Origin: Microvirga rosea | GTDB taxonomy: Bacteria > Pseudomonadota > Alphaproteobacteria > Rhizobiales > Beijerinckiaceae | Length of the DNA: 41,291 nt | Reading direction: 5' to 3' | NCBI RefSeq assembly: GCF_020595095.1 | Contig: NZ_JAJDOP010000022.1 | Location: forward strand, 1-41,291 | Shown: positions 1-8,514 of the stretch, piece after piece | How the letters are laid out: every line of letters begins with the position of its first letter | Position numbering within the stretch: the stretch's first letter is position 1 | Translations under genes and position numbers: made by a program | Notes under the pieces: model-generated | Databases searched by the model: none | What the model was told of the DNA's origin: nothing | What the model saw: only the letters and a program-made list of their open reading frames with translations

Positions 1-1273
1 TGGCCGAGCCCAGGAGCACGATGGCGCCGTCGGCGACGTTGGCAAGGTTGATGTTGAGGGTCTGGCCCGGGGCTGCCGAGAGGAGGCTGGCGTTCACCAG
101 GCTCAGGGGATTGGCCAGGGTTGCGATACCGGTGATGTTGGAGCGCAGATGGCCGCCGTTGAGGGTGACGCCACCGCTGCCCAGCGCGGCGCCATTCTGG
201 ATCTCGAGGGTGCCGGTGAGCACGCTCGTGCCGCCAGAATAGGTGTTGGCGTTGGTGAGGGTAGCGGTGCCGGGGCTGGTCTTGGTGAGGGCGCCGGTGC
301 CGGCGAGCACGCCGTTGACGGTGCCGGCCTGCAGGTCGAACGCGGTGCCGGCATTGATCGTGGCGTTAGCGGCGACGGTCCCGTCCGTCATCTGGAACTG
401 GCCGACATTCATCATGCCGGTCCGTATGGTACCGCCGGCCATGTTGAGCGTGGCTTGGGTTTGGGTCGTGCCGCCCAGATCGAGCACCGAGCCGAACTGA
501 AGGGTGGTGGTGTTCGAGCTCGCACCGAGCGTGCCGACCGAACCCAACCGCAGCGTCCCCTCCGATATCGTCGTGCCGCCCGTGTAGGTGTTGGCACTCG
601 TCAGCCTCAGCATACCGTTTCCGGTTATCACCAGCGTGCCCATGCCGCTGACTTGTCCGGAAACGGTGAAGTCCGGTTTGCTATGGGTGTCGAACGTGAC
701 GTCACCAACTCCATTCAGCACAACCGGGTTGTGGAGCGTCAGGCTACCGTTGTCCACCCGCAAGCTGGTGCCCGCATCAAGACTAACGACACCGAAGCCC
801 AACGCAGTAGAACTCAGAAGGCCGATCGTGGCGCCACCGGTCACGTAGAATCCGCCGGTGGAATTGTTCGTGCCTAAAAAGGAGTTGTTGCCGCCGATCT
901 GTCTGATGGAGATTGCGCCGGCGGTCTGGTTGATCGTGCCCGAGTAGACGGCGTTGCCGCCGACGCTGGTCAGGTTCGCCAGCGCACCACTAGTGTTGAT
1001 GATTCCGTCAGAGCCATTGAGAAATGTCGCACCGCCGAAAAAGCCGACTTGCGGCAGCACGACGGCGAGCCCGTTCAGATCCAGGTTGGCCGCGTCGGCG
1101 GCCTTAGGGGCCAGCAGCGCCAGCGCTCCGGCAAGAGCTGTGCTGGCAAGCAGCAGATAATCGCCGCGTCCGGCAGGTTCGCACTTGCCTCGCGGCGCAT
1201 CCGTGATCGATGCCTCTCCCTCCCGGTTGGAATCGGCCAGGGTTTCGCGGCGAGCGAATCGGTGATGGGCCAT
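1..1273 (-). CDS. Autotransporter-type beta-strand-repeat surface protein, 3' part outside window
   Basis: The minus strand is open from an ATG at 1273 to the window edge (424 codons). After a charged N-terminus, a hydrophobic stretch near residues 43-60 ending in Ala-rich sequence (LAPKAADAAN) looks like a long, autotransporter-style signal peptide. The rest is Gly/Thr/Asn-rich and repetitive. It contains the passenger-associated pattern LTSANTYTGGTTISEGTLRL and a second copy, LTNANTYSGGTSVLTGTLEI, typical of autotransporter-associated beta-strand repeats (PATR). Such proteins form beta-helical passengers displayed on the outer membrane. The C-terminal beta-barrel, which would confirm an autotransporter, lies outside the window. 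Ligand and role cannot be told. Plus-strand open frames here are GC-driven shadows. Confidence 0.85.
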   Translation of the reverse strand, partial: MAHHRFARRETLADSNREGEASITDAPRGKCEPAGRGDYLLLASTALAGALALLAPKAADAANLDLNGLAVVLPQVGFFGGATFLNGSDGIINTSGALANLTSVGGNAVYSGTINQTAGAISIRQIGGNNSFLGTNNSTGGFYVTGGATIGLLSSTALGFGVVSLDAGTSLRVDNGSLTLHNPVVLNGVGDVTFDTHSKPDFTVSGQVSGMGTLVITGNGMLRLTSANTYTGGTTISEGTLRLGSVGTLGASSNTTTLQFGSVLDLGGTTQTQATLNMAGGTIRTGMMNVGQFQMTDGTVAANATINAGTAFDLQAGTVNGVLAGTGALTKTSPGTATLTNANTYSGGTSVLTGTLEIQNGAALGSGGVTLNGGHLRSNITGIATLANPLSLVNASLLSAAPGQTLNINLANVADGAIVLLGSA

Positions 1274-1784
1274 GCCGTCTTCTCAAGTGTGCCGAGGAGC
1301 CACTAGGCTCTCCCGAGGTTATGGGAGTCTTAAGAAAAAAACCTTAAAATGCACCTGGCGTCAAAGGACTCAGGGCAAATTCACGCGCCATGTCACCAAA
1401 CGGCAACGTCCAACCTCGGCGTTATGTTGGATCAACTGCCGGTCCAGACCGAACTCCTAGCCTGCTGCAGGGACTCGCCTTCGAAGCGAGCATCAGCTGG
1501 GCGGTGCGGTCATGTAGTGCTCACTGCGCCATTGCGCTGCACAATGCTGCGCCGCCATTCCGGCGAACTGTTGCGATACGAACCCGACTGACCCAACGCT
1601 GGCTCATAGCGCAGTCTGAGACCGTCCTCGATCGCGATTTCGTACGTCCGAGATCACGTTTGAAGGCGCGATTATCGGGCCGGGTCATCATCCTCAACGC
1701 ATGGACCCGTCCCGATTGCGATCGGCGAAACTTTCAAAGCGGGGTCCTTGTCTCGACGATGGTGTCGGCTCGTAGGGGAGGGCG
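1274..1784. other. Intergenic region between divergent genes
   Basis: About 510 bases between the autotransporter-like gene (leftward) and the hydrolase gene (rightward). An AT-rich patch at about 1326-1352 (TTAAG followed by an A-tract) is the most promoter-like piece and lies 50-80 bases upstream of the leftward start. Short open frames here have no recognisable protein signature or good ribosome-binding site, so I call no gene. Confidence 0.4.
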
Positions 1785-2840
1785 ATGAGAGTTCGGAAAC
1801 AAGGTATGGCCATTCTTGCGGGGCCCGTGCTCCTTGCATTGGCGCAGCAAGCGGCCGCTGCCGATGCGGCCGGTGTGCGTCGGATAGAAATCCCGTCGAC
1901 GGCCCGCGATAGACCCCTCAATGTGACCGTCTGGTATCCGGCTTCGGTGGGAGGCGAAGCGGTCATGCTCGGGGAGAGCCCGTTTTTCGTGGGGACGTCT
2001 GCGATGCTGGACGCTCCTGTCCTCGAACACCGCTATCCGCTTGTGCTGCTCTCCCACGGTGCGGGGCTTGCGGGCAGCGCCGAGGCTATGAGTTGGATCG
2101 CGGCTCCCTTGGCAAAGCGGGGTTTTGTGGTCGCGGCCCCCACACACCCGGGAAACATCGGCCTCCACAGGTCCGCTGCCGAGACGATGAAGCTCTGGCT
2201 TCGACCTGCCGATGTCTCGCAAACCCTCGACGCAATGGAGAAGACTTCCTTCTTCAAAGAGCACATTGAGCCCGGTGAGGTTGGGGTCCTTGGTCTTTCA
2301 ATGGGCGGCAGCACCGCTTTGGCCTTGGCCGGGGCGCGGTTCGACCCGCAGCGGTTGGCGGCCTATTGCGACACGGACGCGCTTAACCCTTCGCTTTGTG
2401 GTTGGCTCCGGCAAAGCGGCGTCGACCTCCGTGCCATGGACATGAAGGAGGCCGACCGCGACAACCGGGATGCTCGTATCCGCTTCGCCATGGCGATCGA
2501 TCCGGCTCCTGTCGATGTCTTCGATTCCAGGACTTTCTCGCAGATCGAGATTCCCGTCGAAATCGTTAACCTCGGGCGGACAGGGGAGATTCCCGTGTCG
2601 GCGCAAGCTGCGGACGTCGCCAAGGCCATTCCAGGTGCTCGTTACATCGAGATTAAGGATGCCAGCCACTTCAGTATGTTCGCGGAGTGCAAACCCGGTG
2701 CAATGGAACTTGCTGAGACTGAGAAGATCGAAGAGCCAATCTGTTCGGATGGCTACGGGCAATCGCGCCGCGCAATTCATGCACAACTGATCGATCTCGT
2801 CGCGAGGGCATTCCGCCGAACGTTGAGGTCAGATCATTGA
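1785..2840 (+). CDS. Secreted alpha/beta hydrolase, dienelactone-hydrolase/PAF-acetylhydrolase-like
   Basis: 351 residues with an N-terminal signal peptide (basic MRVRKQG, hydrophobic core, cleavage probably near AAAADA), so probably periplasmic. The mature part matches COG4188-like predicted dienelactone hydrolases. It has the strand LVLLSHGAG (oxyanion region), the nucleophile elbow GLSMGG with Ser near residue 173, and a late His in IKDASHFSMF as the likely catalytic base. Cys-containing segments (AYCDTDALNPSLCGW, ECKPGA, ICSDG) suggest disulfides in an exported enzyme. A strong Shine-Dalgarno (GGGGAGGG) sits just before the ATG. The substrate, an ester or lactone, cannot be predicted. The gene appears to be transcribed alone. 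Confidence 0.85.
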   Translation: MRVRKQGMAILAGPVLLALAQQAAAADAAGVRRIEIPSTARDRPLNVTVWYPASVGGEAVMLGESPFFVGTSAMLDAPVLEHRYPLVLLSHGAGLAGSAEAMSWIAAPLAKRGFVVAAPTHPGNIGLHRSAAETMKLWLRPADVSQTLDAMEKTSFFKEHIEPGEVGVLGLSMGGSTALALAGARFDPQRLAAYCDTDALNPSLCGWLRQSGVDLRAMDMKEADRDNRDARIRFAMAIDPAPVDVFDSRTFSQIEIPVEIVNLGRTGEIPVSAQAADVAKAIPGARYIEIKDASHFSMFAECKPGAMELAETEKIEEPICSDGYGQSRRAIHAQLIDLVARAFRRTLRSDH

Positions 2841-2951
2841 ATGCCAGGGGACAGGCAGCCTCGTGACAGTCGTCCCTCGACGATTTAGCTGGAGACGATC
2901 GGAAACGAATTGTCGCTCCGGCTCGTTCGCATAAAATGGCCAGCCTTGTCG

Positions 2952-3638
2952 CTATGACTGTGCAGGGAGGGTGAAGATTGACCCGAACTCTCCCAACCCT
3001 TCGCAGGTGAATGTCACCACCCGTCCGGCATCACGCCGAACCCAACCCTTCTCAAGCAGCCGCGACAGGATCGCGGCTCCCAATGCGCCACCAAGATGGC
3101 TACGCCGCTCGCTCCAGTCGAGGCAGGCCCGGCACACCGGACGGCGGCCTTTCTCCAATTGGTTCAAATCAATCCCGAACTCGCTGAAGAAAGCTCTTCC
3201 CCTGTCGGTCAGGGCCAACTGCTCCTCGCCAGCGATGAACCCCTGCTGGCTGGCTCCGTTGAGCAGCTCGACCCCTCGTTCGCCCGCCAGGTGATCGTAG
3301 CAGACGCGGGCTGCTCGCAATGCGGCATCCTTCGGACCTGTCCGGACCCGGGTGGCACCCGTGCGCTGGGCGAGGCCCATCAATGCCTCCAAAACCTGCG
3401 CTACGTCCGGGTCCGAGAGCCGGAAATACCGATGCCGTCCTTGCTTCTCCGCCGTAAGCAGATTAGCGGCGTCGAGTTTCGACAGATGGCCACTGGCAGT
3501 CTGTATGGTCACGCCTGCGGCCTCGGCGAGCTCGCTGACCGTCAGGGCTCGCCCGTCCATGAGGGCCGTGAGGATGTTAGCCCGGGCCGGGTCTCCCAGG
3601 AGTGCGGCCACGGAGGCGATAACGGGTCCTTCTTTCAT
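2952..3638 (-). CDS. ArsR-family winged-helix regulator
   Basis: 228 residues from the ATG at 3638. A GTG at 3695 would add 19 residues but lies close to the divergent gene and lacks a ribosome site, so I prefer the internal start. Residues 1-95 form an ArsR/SmtB-type winged helix: VIASVAALLGDPARANIL, then LTVSELAEAAGVTIQTASGHLSKL as the recognition helix region, then a wing with RHRYFRLSD. A C-terminal extension carries CRACLDWSERRSHLGGALG, seen in a broad subfamily of longer ArsR-like regulators; these two Cys could sense a ligand or redox state, but that is inference. It is divergent from the NIPSNAP-ABM-EamA operon, with about 80 bases between starts, so it probably controls that operon and itself. 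Confidence 0.85.
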   Translation of the reverse strand: MKEGPVIASVAALLGDPARANILTALMDGRALTVSELAEAAGVTIQTASGHLSKLDAANLLTAEKQGRHRYFRLSDPDVAQVLEALMGLAQRTGATRVRTGPKDAALRAARVCYDHLAGERGVELLNGASQQGFIAGEEQLALTDRGRAFFSEFGIDLNQLEKGRRPVCRACLDWSERRSHLGGALGAAILSRLLEKGWVRRDAGRVVTFTCEGLGEFGSIFTLPAQS

Positions 3639-3718
3639 ACTTCGACCGTAGCCGAAGCAACGCGGTTGCTCAATCGAGTAAATATGAATTCTCACGGATT
3701 TTAGAAGGACGCCTAAGC

Positions 3719-4042
3719 ATGATCACCTGCTTCATTCGCTACGAGATCGACCCGTTCAAGGTCGCCGCCTACGATGAGTACGCCCGCAACTGGGGTCAGG
3801 CCATTCCACGCTGCGGCGCCGACCTCATCGGCTATTATTCTCCCCATGAAGGATCGAGCACGGTCGCCTATGGTGTTTACAACATCAAGAGCCTGGCCGA
3901 CTATGAGGCCTATCGCGAGCGTCTGCGCAACGACCCGCTTGGGCGAGCCAATTACGAGTTCGCCAAGAAAGAACAGTTCATCCGCCGCGAGGACCGCATC
4001 TTCTTGCGTCTGGCTTCGGCACCGCATGCCGAGCTCATCTAG
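3719..4042 (+). CDS. NIPSNAP-family dimeric alpha/beta-barrel protein
   Basis: 107 residues, the usual size for a single NIPSNAP domain. The opening MITCFIRYEIDPFKVAAYDEYARNW, the pattern GADLIGYYSPHEGSSTVAYGVYNIKSLADYEAYRERL and the Arg-rich end (FIRREDRIFLRL) are typical. NIPSNAP proteins have a ferredoxin-like dimeric alpha/beta-barrel fold related to ABM monooxygenases; their bacterial activities are mostly unknown. A good Shine-Dalgarno (AGAAGGA) precedes the start. It is the first gene of a tight operon: the next start lies two bases after its stop. The regulator and exporter around it suggest a role in handling a small toxic or signalling molecule. Confidence 0.85.
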   Translation: MITCFIRYEIDPFKVAAYDEYARNWGQAIPRCGADLIGYYSPHEGSSTVAYGVYNIKSLADYEAYRERLRNDPLGRANYEFAKKEQFIRREDRIFLRLASAPHAELI

Positions 4043-4044
4043 CC

Positions 4045-4407
4045 ATGATTGCAGTGATTTTCGAAGTGCGCCCCGCCGAGGGCGAGACGCAGCACTATCT
4101 GGATCTTGCGGCCACGCTCCGAGAGGATCTCGTCCAAATTGACGGGTTCATCTCCATCGAACGTTTCCAGAGCCTGAGCGAGCCGGACAAGATCCTGTCG
4201 CTCTCGTTCTGGCGAGATGAGGAGGCGGTACGGCGGTGGCGCAACCGTCCTGGCCACCGCGCCACCCAGGTGAAGGGTCGCAACGGCGTCTTCGCCGATT
4301 ACCGTTTGCGGGTTGCCAGCGTTATTCGCGACTACGGCCTGCACGACCGGGATCAGGCCCCTACCGACAGCCGCAATGTGCATGAAGGGAAGCGCCATGA
4401 CGTCTAA
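4045..4407 (+). CDS. Antibiotic biosynthesis monooxygenase (ABM) domain protein
   Basis: 120 residues with the ABM pattern MIAVIFEVRPAEGETQHYLDL, DGFISIERFQS, and LSLSFWRDEEAVRRWRN followed by HRATQVKGR. ABM proteins are small dimeric alpha/beta-barrel enzymes, often cofactor-free monooxygenases acting on quinols or similar aromatics. Stress-linked homologues are often encoded beside exporters. Its start follows the NIPSNAP stop by two bases and its end overlaps the EamA start (4397), so translation is probably coupled. The pairing of two dimeric alpha/beta-barrel genes is unusual; a heterodimer is possible but not shown. The true substrate is unknown. Confidence 0.83.
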   Translation: MIAVIFEVRPAEGETQHYLDLAATLREDLVQIDGFISIERFQSLSEPDKILSLSFWRDEEAVRRWRNRPGHRATQVKGRNGVFADYRLRVASVIRDYGLHDRDQAPTDSRNVHEGKRHDV

Positions 4408-5350
4408 GGCTGCTGATCAGGGAGGGGATCGCTCGCGCTATCTCGTTGGGGCACTGTTCGGCCTTGCCGCAGTGAGTATTTGGGCGGGTTGGATGCCGAT
4501 CACGCGCCTGAGCGTGACGACCTCGCTGACACCGTACGACCTCGCCATGCTGCGATTCGGAACGGCCGGACTCCTGCTCCTTCCCGTGTTGATCCGCCGT
4601 GGCCTGGCCCTCGACCGTCTGCGGTGGTGGGAGCTTCTCGTCATGGTTGTTGGCGCTGGCGCGCCGTATTCACTAGTAGCGGCCAGCGGACTCCGGTTCG
4701 CTCCGGCTGCCGATGCTGGGGTTCTGACCCCGGGCGTCATGCCGTTGGTCGTGGCCGTGCTCGCGTCGGTGGTCCTGAGGGAAAGGATTATACTTCGGCG
4801 CAAAGTCGGTTACGGCCTCATCCTCCTCGGCGTGATCGTCATCGCCGGACTCGCGGCGCTGCTTCCAGGCCTGCAACGGAGTGTGGGCCATCTGCTGTTC
4901 CTCTCTGCTGCCTTCATGTGGGCGTGCTACACGATCATCCTGCGCAAGGCGGCCCTGGCACCGCTCCATGCGGCCGCCATCGTGGGGGTCGGTTCGGCTG
5001 CGGGGTTCACGCCGATTTATCTTGCGACCCAGGGCATGCACTTCACGCATGCTCCCGTGAAGGAAATCGCCTTCCAGATGATGTTCCAGGGCATCGTGGC
5101 GACGATCCTGTCGCTGTACCTGTTTGGAAAGGCGGTCTCGATTCTCGGCGCATCCGCGGGGGCAGCCTTCGGAGCGCTGGTTCCGGCGATGGCGGCTCTG
5201 TTGGCCATCCCGATCCTGGGGGAGGCACCGTCGCCGGGTGACTGGGGTGGAATCCTGGCCGTGTCTCTCGGCGTGTATCTCTCCAGCGGAGGACCTCTGT
5301 GGCGGCGAACACGGATGGTTCTTCCCGTTGATGCCACCGAAGGAACATGA
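4397..5350 (+). CDS. EamA/DMT-family transporter
   Basis: 317 residues from the ATG at 4397, which has the Shine-Dalgarno AAGGGA and overlaps the preceding gene by 11 bases. The frame is open further upstream, but that part reads over the ABM gene. About ten hydrophobic segments form two EamA repeats, for example LFGLAAVSIWAGWMPITRL at the start of the first and HLLFLSAAFMWACYTIIL at the start of the second. The motif PYSLVAASGLRFAPAADAGVLTPGVMPL is typical of drug/metabolite exporters. It is an inner-membrane permease, probably exporting the compound dealt with by the two upstream alpha/beta-barrel proteins and sensed by the divergent ArsR regulator. The substrate is unknown. Confidence 0.88.
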   Translation: MTSKAADQGGDRSRYLVGALFGLAAVSIWAGWMPITRLSVTTSLTPYDLAMLRFGTAGLLLLPVLIRRGLALDRLRWWELLVMVVGAGAPYSLVAASGLRFAPAADAGVLTPGVMPLVVAVLASVVLRERIILRRKVGYGLILLGVIVIAGLAALLPGLQRSVGHLLFLSAAFMWACYTIILRKAALAPLHAAAIVGVGSAAGFTPIYLATQGMHFTHAPVKEIAFQMMFQGIVATILSLYLFGKAVSILGASAGAAFGALVPAMAALLAIPILGEAPSPGDWGGILAVSLGVYLSSGGPLWRRTRMVLPVDATEGT

Positions 5351-5625
5351 CCGTTCTCGTCACAGGTGGAAGTCTCATCTTCATTCAGCAATCCGTGAGC
5401 GAGCTTCATTTGCCTCGGCGTCTGGTTCGAGATCGTGAACCTGGTGTATTTTGCTGTCGTCATCACGACGGTAATTCAGCTCAGGGGAGGATCCGTGTTC
5501 GACCGCTTCATCCCGACCTCCCTCGCAAGGGCGAGCAGTATCGGCGTCGTCGTGTGCGGGACCCTCATCATCCCGTCCGAAACCCTCAATGGGCAGCCGT
5601 AATTCGATAAGGATCAGGAGGAACC
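5351..5625. other. Short intergenic region with a possible remnant
   Basis: The plus frame from a GTG at 5435 to TAA at 5600-5602 could encode 55 residues with a hydrophobic start (VNLVYFAVVITTVIQL) and a second apolar patch (SIGVVVCGTLIIP). It has no convincing ribosome-binding site and no recognised family, and the frame closes just upstream. It may be a broken membrane gene or chance; I do not call it a gene. Confidence 0.25.
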
Positions 5626-6177
5626 ATGGCACTGAAGGTCGCGCTAATGCGCAGCGTCGTCATCAATGGACAGCGTGTGAAAATGGCGGATGCCCGGGCA
5701 TTGGCGGAGCGCGTCGGCGGAACGGACGTGCAGTCCGTGATCGCGACCGGCAATCTCCTGTTCCGCTCCGGCAAGGCCTCCCGCGTTCTCGAGCGGGAGC
5801 TGGAAGCCGAGTGCGGCGCGTTCTATGGCCGGGCAACCGAGATCGTGGTCAAGACTGCGGAGCAATGGCGCTCGCTCCTCGCGGCCAATCCGTTCCCGGG
5901 CGAAGCGGGCCGAACCCCGTCACGGCTGCTGGTATGGGCAATGAGGGATCCTATACCGGATGCCGGCATCGCGCAGTTGCGTCGGCGCGCGGCCGGCGAC
6001 GAGCGGGTCGAGCGGACACCCGAAGGAGACTTTTATATCTGGTTCGGCGATGCCCCGATCTCGGGATCGAGGATGGCATCTGGCTTCGGCCTCAAGGCTC
6101 TGGGCGCGGTGGGAACGAACCGCAATTGGAATACGGCCATTAAAATCTCGCGGACATTGGATGCGATGGCCGGATGA
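5626..6177 (+). CDS. DUF1697 domain protein
   Basis: 183 residues covering a whole DUF1697 domain: MALKVALMRSVVINGQRVKM at the start, MADARALAERVGGTDVQSVIATGNLLF, then VVKTAEQWRSLLAANPF, ending GTNRNWNTAIKI. These short stretches are characteristic. The family is widespread in bacteria, has a ferredoxin-like fold and no established biochemical function. The usual LLRGINVGG start reads LMRSVVING here, a mild divergence. A good Shine-Dalgarno (CAGGAGGA) lies before the start. It appears to be a stand-alone gene. Confidence 0.85.
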   Translation: MALKVALMRSVVINGQRVKMADARALAERVGGTDVQSVIATGNLLFRSGKASRVLERELEAECGAFYGRATEIVVKTAEQWRSLLAANPFPGEAGRTPSRLLVWAMRDPIPDAGIAQLRRRAAGDERVERTPEGDFYIWFGDAPISGSRMASGFGLKALGAVGTNRNWNTAIKISRTLDAMAG

Positions 6178-6302
6178 ACGCGGAACTATGGCGACGATCG
6201 ATCGTCGGCTGGAGAGGCTTTCTTGTTGCAGGTCCGGAAGTCGGATCGCCTGGAACGGAACCGCGAGGGTTTCGTTGAACGGCGCAACCAACGGAGACGC
6301 GC

Positions 6303-6818
6303 ATGACCGATGTTCACCCTGTCACCCCAATCCCTTCGCTTGACCTGAACCGCTACCTCGGCAGGTGGTACGAGATCTGCCGCCTTCCCCTGAAATGGGA
6401 GGATGAGGCCGCTACCGACGTCACCGCCCGGTACAGCCTGGAGAATGATGGCACGGTGCGCGTTGATAATCGCTGCTTCGATGCCGAGGGCAAGCCTACC
6501 CAGGCCGTCGGCGAGGCCACGCCGATCAACGAGGGCAAGTCGCAGTTGAAGGTGTCCTTCCTGCCGGAGGGCCTGCGCTGGGTTCCGTTCACGAAAGGCG
6601 ACTACTGGGTGCTGAAGCTCGACCCGGACTACCGACTGTCCCTCGTGGGAACGCCCGAGCGAGATCACCTCTGGCTGCTGGCAAGGGATCCGCACGTCGA
6701 TGAGGCGGAGAAGGAAGCCTATCTTGCCGAGGCGCGGCGGCAGGGCTTCGATCTGGGTCGGCTGATCTCGCCACGGCAGACAGGACGGGAGGTCACAGAC
6801 GAACTCCTGTCACTTTAG
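6303..6818 (+). CDS. Lipocalin (Blc-like)
   Basis: 171 residues matching bacterial lipocalins. The signature GRWYEICRLP near residues 21-30 corresponds to the conserved GxWYEIAR motif. It is followed by VTARYSLENDGTVRVDNRC, a middle strand KGDYWVLKLDPDYRLSLVGTP, and the third conserved region LWLLARDPHVDEAEKEAYL. E. coli Blc is an outer-membrane lipoprotein, but no signal peptide or lipobox is visible here, so this version is probably cytoplasmic. Lipocalins bind small hydrophobic ligands such as lysophospholipids or fatty acids. The ligand here is unknown. Confidence 0.88.
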   Translation: MTDVHPVTPIPSLDLNRYLGRWYEICRLPLKWEDEAATDVTARYSLENDGTVRVDNRCFDAEGKPTQAVGEATPINEGKSQLKVSFLPEGLRWVPFTKGDYWVLKLDPDYRLSLVGTPERDHLWLLARDPHVDEAEKEAYLAEARRQGFDLGRLISPRQTGREVTDELLSL

Positions 6819-7201
6819 GCTGTGGCAAGCTCATCCCAGTGATCGGCTCCCGATCACTGCGCATGAGCGCGATGGCATATCTAGTCCGGGACCTGCGCCA
6901 GTCCCGCGAGGAGACACTTCAGAAGCGTGTGGACCTTGCGCGGGACAAACCACCTTGGCGGATGTGCCGCTTCAGCGATCTGCCGATCACAACGGAAGTC
7001 GGCGCAACTCGTGCACTTCGTCTGTCTATATGTTTCCGCTGTTGGAACTACGAACGAGGATCGGGGAAGTCTTTGAAGCCTCGCAACAGCTAAGGTCAGC
7101 TCCGAGGCAGAAGCTGACCTTCCTGACTTTGGGTTCAGTTTCGCAAAAGCGACTAGGGAACAAAGCTGTCGTCTCCCATAGAATGCGGGGCTCGCTAAAA
7201 T
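6819..7201. other. Intergenic region with an inverted repeat
   Basis: About 380 bases between two convergent genes. It contains a perfect 10-bp inverted repeat, AAGGTCAGCT at 7092-7101 and AGCTGACCTT at 7112-7121, with a 10-base loop and no strong T-run. It could act as a weak bidirectional terminator or be a small dispersed repeat. An 84-codon frame at 6839-7093 resembles no family and I do not call it. Confidence 0.4.
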
Positions 7202-8464
7202 TCACGCTTGAAATCCCGGTGCAAAGATACGCAGCAGGCTCTCGACCTTTCGGCTCGTTTTGTCGTTAGGCTTCAGATGTTTGTGGCGGTTGTAGAACTC
7301 CATGAAGCCGCTTACGACCTTGTTGAACTTGAAGGCCCGCACGTCCCGGTCGATCTGATCCTCGAAGGCCGGCAGGTCAATCGGGTCGGTGCCCCGGTGC
7401 GCCAGCCACCGCCGCATCCGCGACAGGAACCGACGCTGGCCAGCAATGTGCTCGTCCGACCACTCTCCGCCCTCGGAGTAGGGGCCGATGAACATCAGGT
7501 ATAGCCGCAACTCGTCGGGATCGTAGTCGTCGGGGCTAACCGCGTTCCCCTTCGACTTCGACATCTTGGCTCCGTCCTTCCTGATGATGCCCTGGTGGAT
7601 CACCTTCCTGAATGGCTCCTCCTGCGGGACGATCCCCATATCGAACAGCACCATGTGGATGAATCGGCTGTAGATCAGGTGCATGCAGGCGTGCTCGGCC
7701 CCGCCCACGTACAGGTCGACCGGCTGGTAGCAACTTTCCGGCAGGAACTCGGTGTCGCTGTCGGTCAGGTACCGCAGGTAGTAGAACGAGGAATCAACGA
7801 AGGTATCCAGGGTGTCCGTCTCGCCCTCGACCGGGATCGGACAGCCCCATGCCCGCTGTCGCGAGACGCACCAGTCCCTCTGGCCGGCCAACCACGCCCG
7901 CTGCATCCGCTTGGTGGAATCCGGCATGCTGATCCTGTCCAGGCCAGCGATCAGCCGGTCCCGGTAGTCCGTGATCCGGAAGTACCACTGGTTCATGTCC
8001 CGTCGGTCGACCGCGCGGCCGCAGCGTTCGCAATGGCCGTTGATGACCTGCTCGTTGGCCAGCACCGTCTCGCAGGACGGGCACCAGTTCACGTCGCCCC
8101 ATGCCTTATAGGCGAGCCCGCGCTCGCGCAGGCGCGTGAAGATCCACTGCGTCCACTTCATGTAAGAAGGATCGCAGGTGACGAGGCGCTCCTCGTAGCA
8201 CGTGTTCATGCGAGCCATCTGGGTCCTGAACTGCTTGATGTTCTCGTAGGTCACGTCGGCTGGGTCGCGCCCGACCTTGCGGGCGTAGTTCTCAGCCGGC
8301 AGCCCGAAGGCGTCATAGCCGAAGGGCTGAAAGACGGTTGTGCCGCGGTGCCTCAGCCAGCGGCAGTAGGAATCGATGATGGCATAGTTGTAGTAGTGCC
8401 CCAGATGCAGCCCGGCCGCTGACGGGTACGGAAACATCACGGCACAGTAGAAGTTGGCTTTCAT
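7202..8464 (-). CDS. Minimal leucyl-tRNA synthetase-like protein (no editing domain)
   Basis: 420 residues, against about 800-880 for normal LeuRS. The class I catalytic core is intact: HLGH at 20-23 (HIGH motif), QPFGYDAFGLPAENYA, a zinc knuckle with CPSC at 128-131 and CERC at 145-148, TDTLDTFVDSSFYYLRY, and KMSKS at 300-304. The CP1 editing domain (about 200 residues) is absent: MQRAWLAG (about 187-194) runs directly into QRDWCVSRQRAWGCPIP. The usual 40-residue N-terminal segment is missing and an in-frame stop precedes the ATG. The protein ends inside the anticodon-binding domain (LLRIFAPGFQA). It may activate leucine without proofreading, perhaps for something other than tRNA, or be a truncated paralogue. 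A full leuS presumably exists elsewhere. Confidence 0.8.
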   Translation of the reverse strand: MKANFYCAVMFPYPSAAGLHLGHYYNYAIIDSYCRWLRHRGTTVFQPFGYDAFGLPAENYARKVGRDPADVTYENIKQFRTQMARMNTCYEERLVTCDPSYMKWTQWIFTRLRERGLAYKAWGDVNWCPSCETVLANEQVINGHCERCGRAVDRRDMNQWYFRITDYRDRLIAGLDRISMPDSTKRMQRAWLAGQRDWCVSRQRAWGCPIPVEGETDTLDTFVDSSFYYLRYLTDSDTEFLPESCYQPVDLYVGGAEHACMHLIYSRFIHMVLFDMGIVPQEEPFRKVIHQGIIRKDGAKMSKSKGNAVSPDDYDPDELRLYLMFIGPYSEGGEWSDEHIAGQRRFLSRMRRWLAHRGTDPIDLPAFEDQIDRDVRAFKFNKVVSGFMEFYNRHKHLKPNDKTSRKVESLLRIFAPGFQA

Positions 8465-8469
8465 GGCTC

Positions 8470-8500
8470 AACTCTCTGCGTTCGGACGAACGCGTGAGAG
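8470..8500 (-). promoter_or_regulatory. Hairpin that can hide the LeuRS-like ribosome-binding site
   Basis: On the minus strand, CTCTC, then GCGTTC-GTCC-GAACGC, then GAGAG fold into a near-continuous stem with a 4-base loop. The closing GAGAG is the only Shine-Dalgarno-like sequence, about 7 bases before the ATG at 8464. Folding would reduce translation unless an upstream ribosome changes the structure. Confidence 0.45.
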
Positions 8501-8514
8501 GAGCGTCGCCCAGA

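Noticed and set aside
149..877. Long plus-strand open frame (242 codons)
   Set aside because: It is the antisense of the autotransporter-like gene; its Ala/Gly/Arg-rich translation is a GC-driven shadow, while the minus strand shows clear PATR repeats.
4480..5241. Plus-strand frame of 253 codons inside the EamA gene
   Set aside because: It is an out-of-frame shadow; the other frame has ten membrane segments and EamA motifs.
7595..8422. Plus-strand frame of 275 codons
   Set aside because: It is antisense to the LeuRS-like gene, whose motifs are unmistakable on the minus strand.
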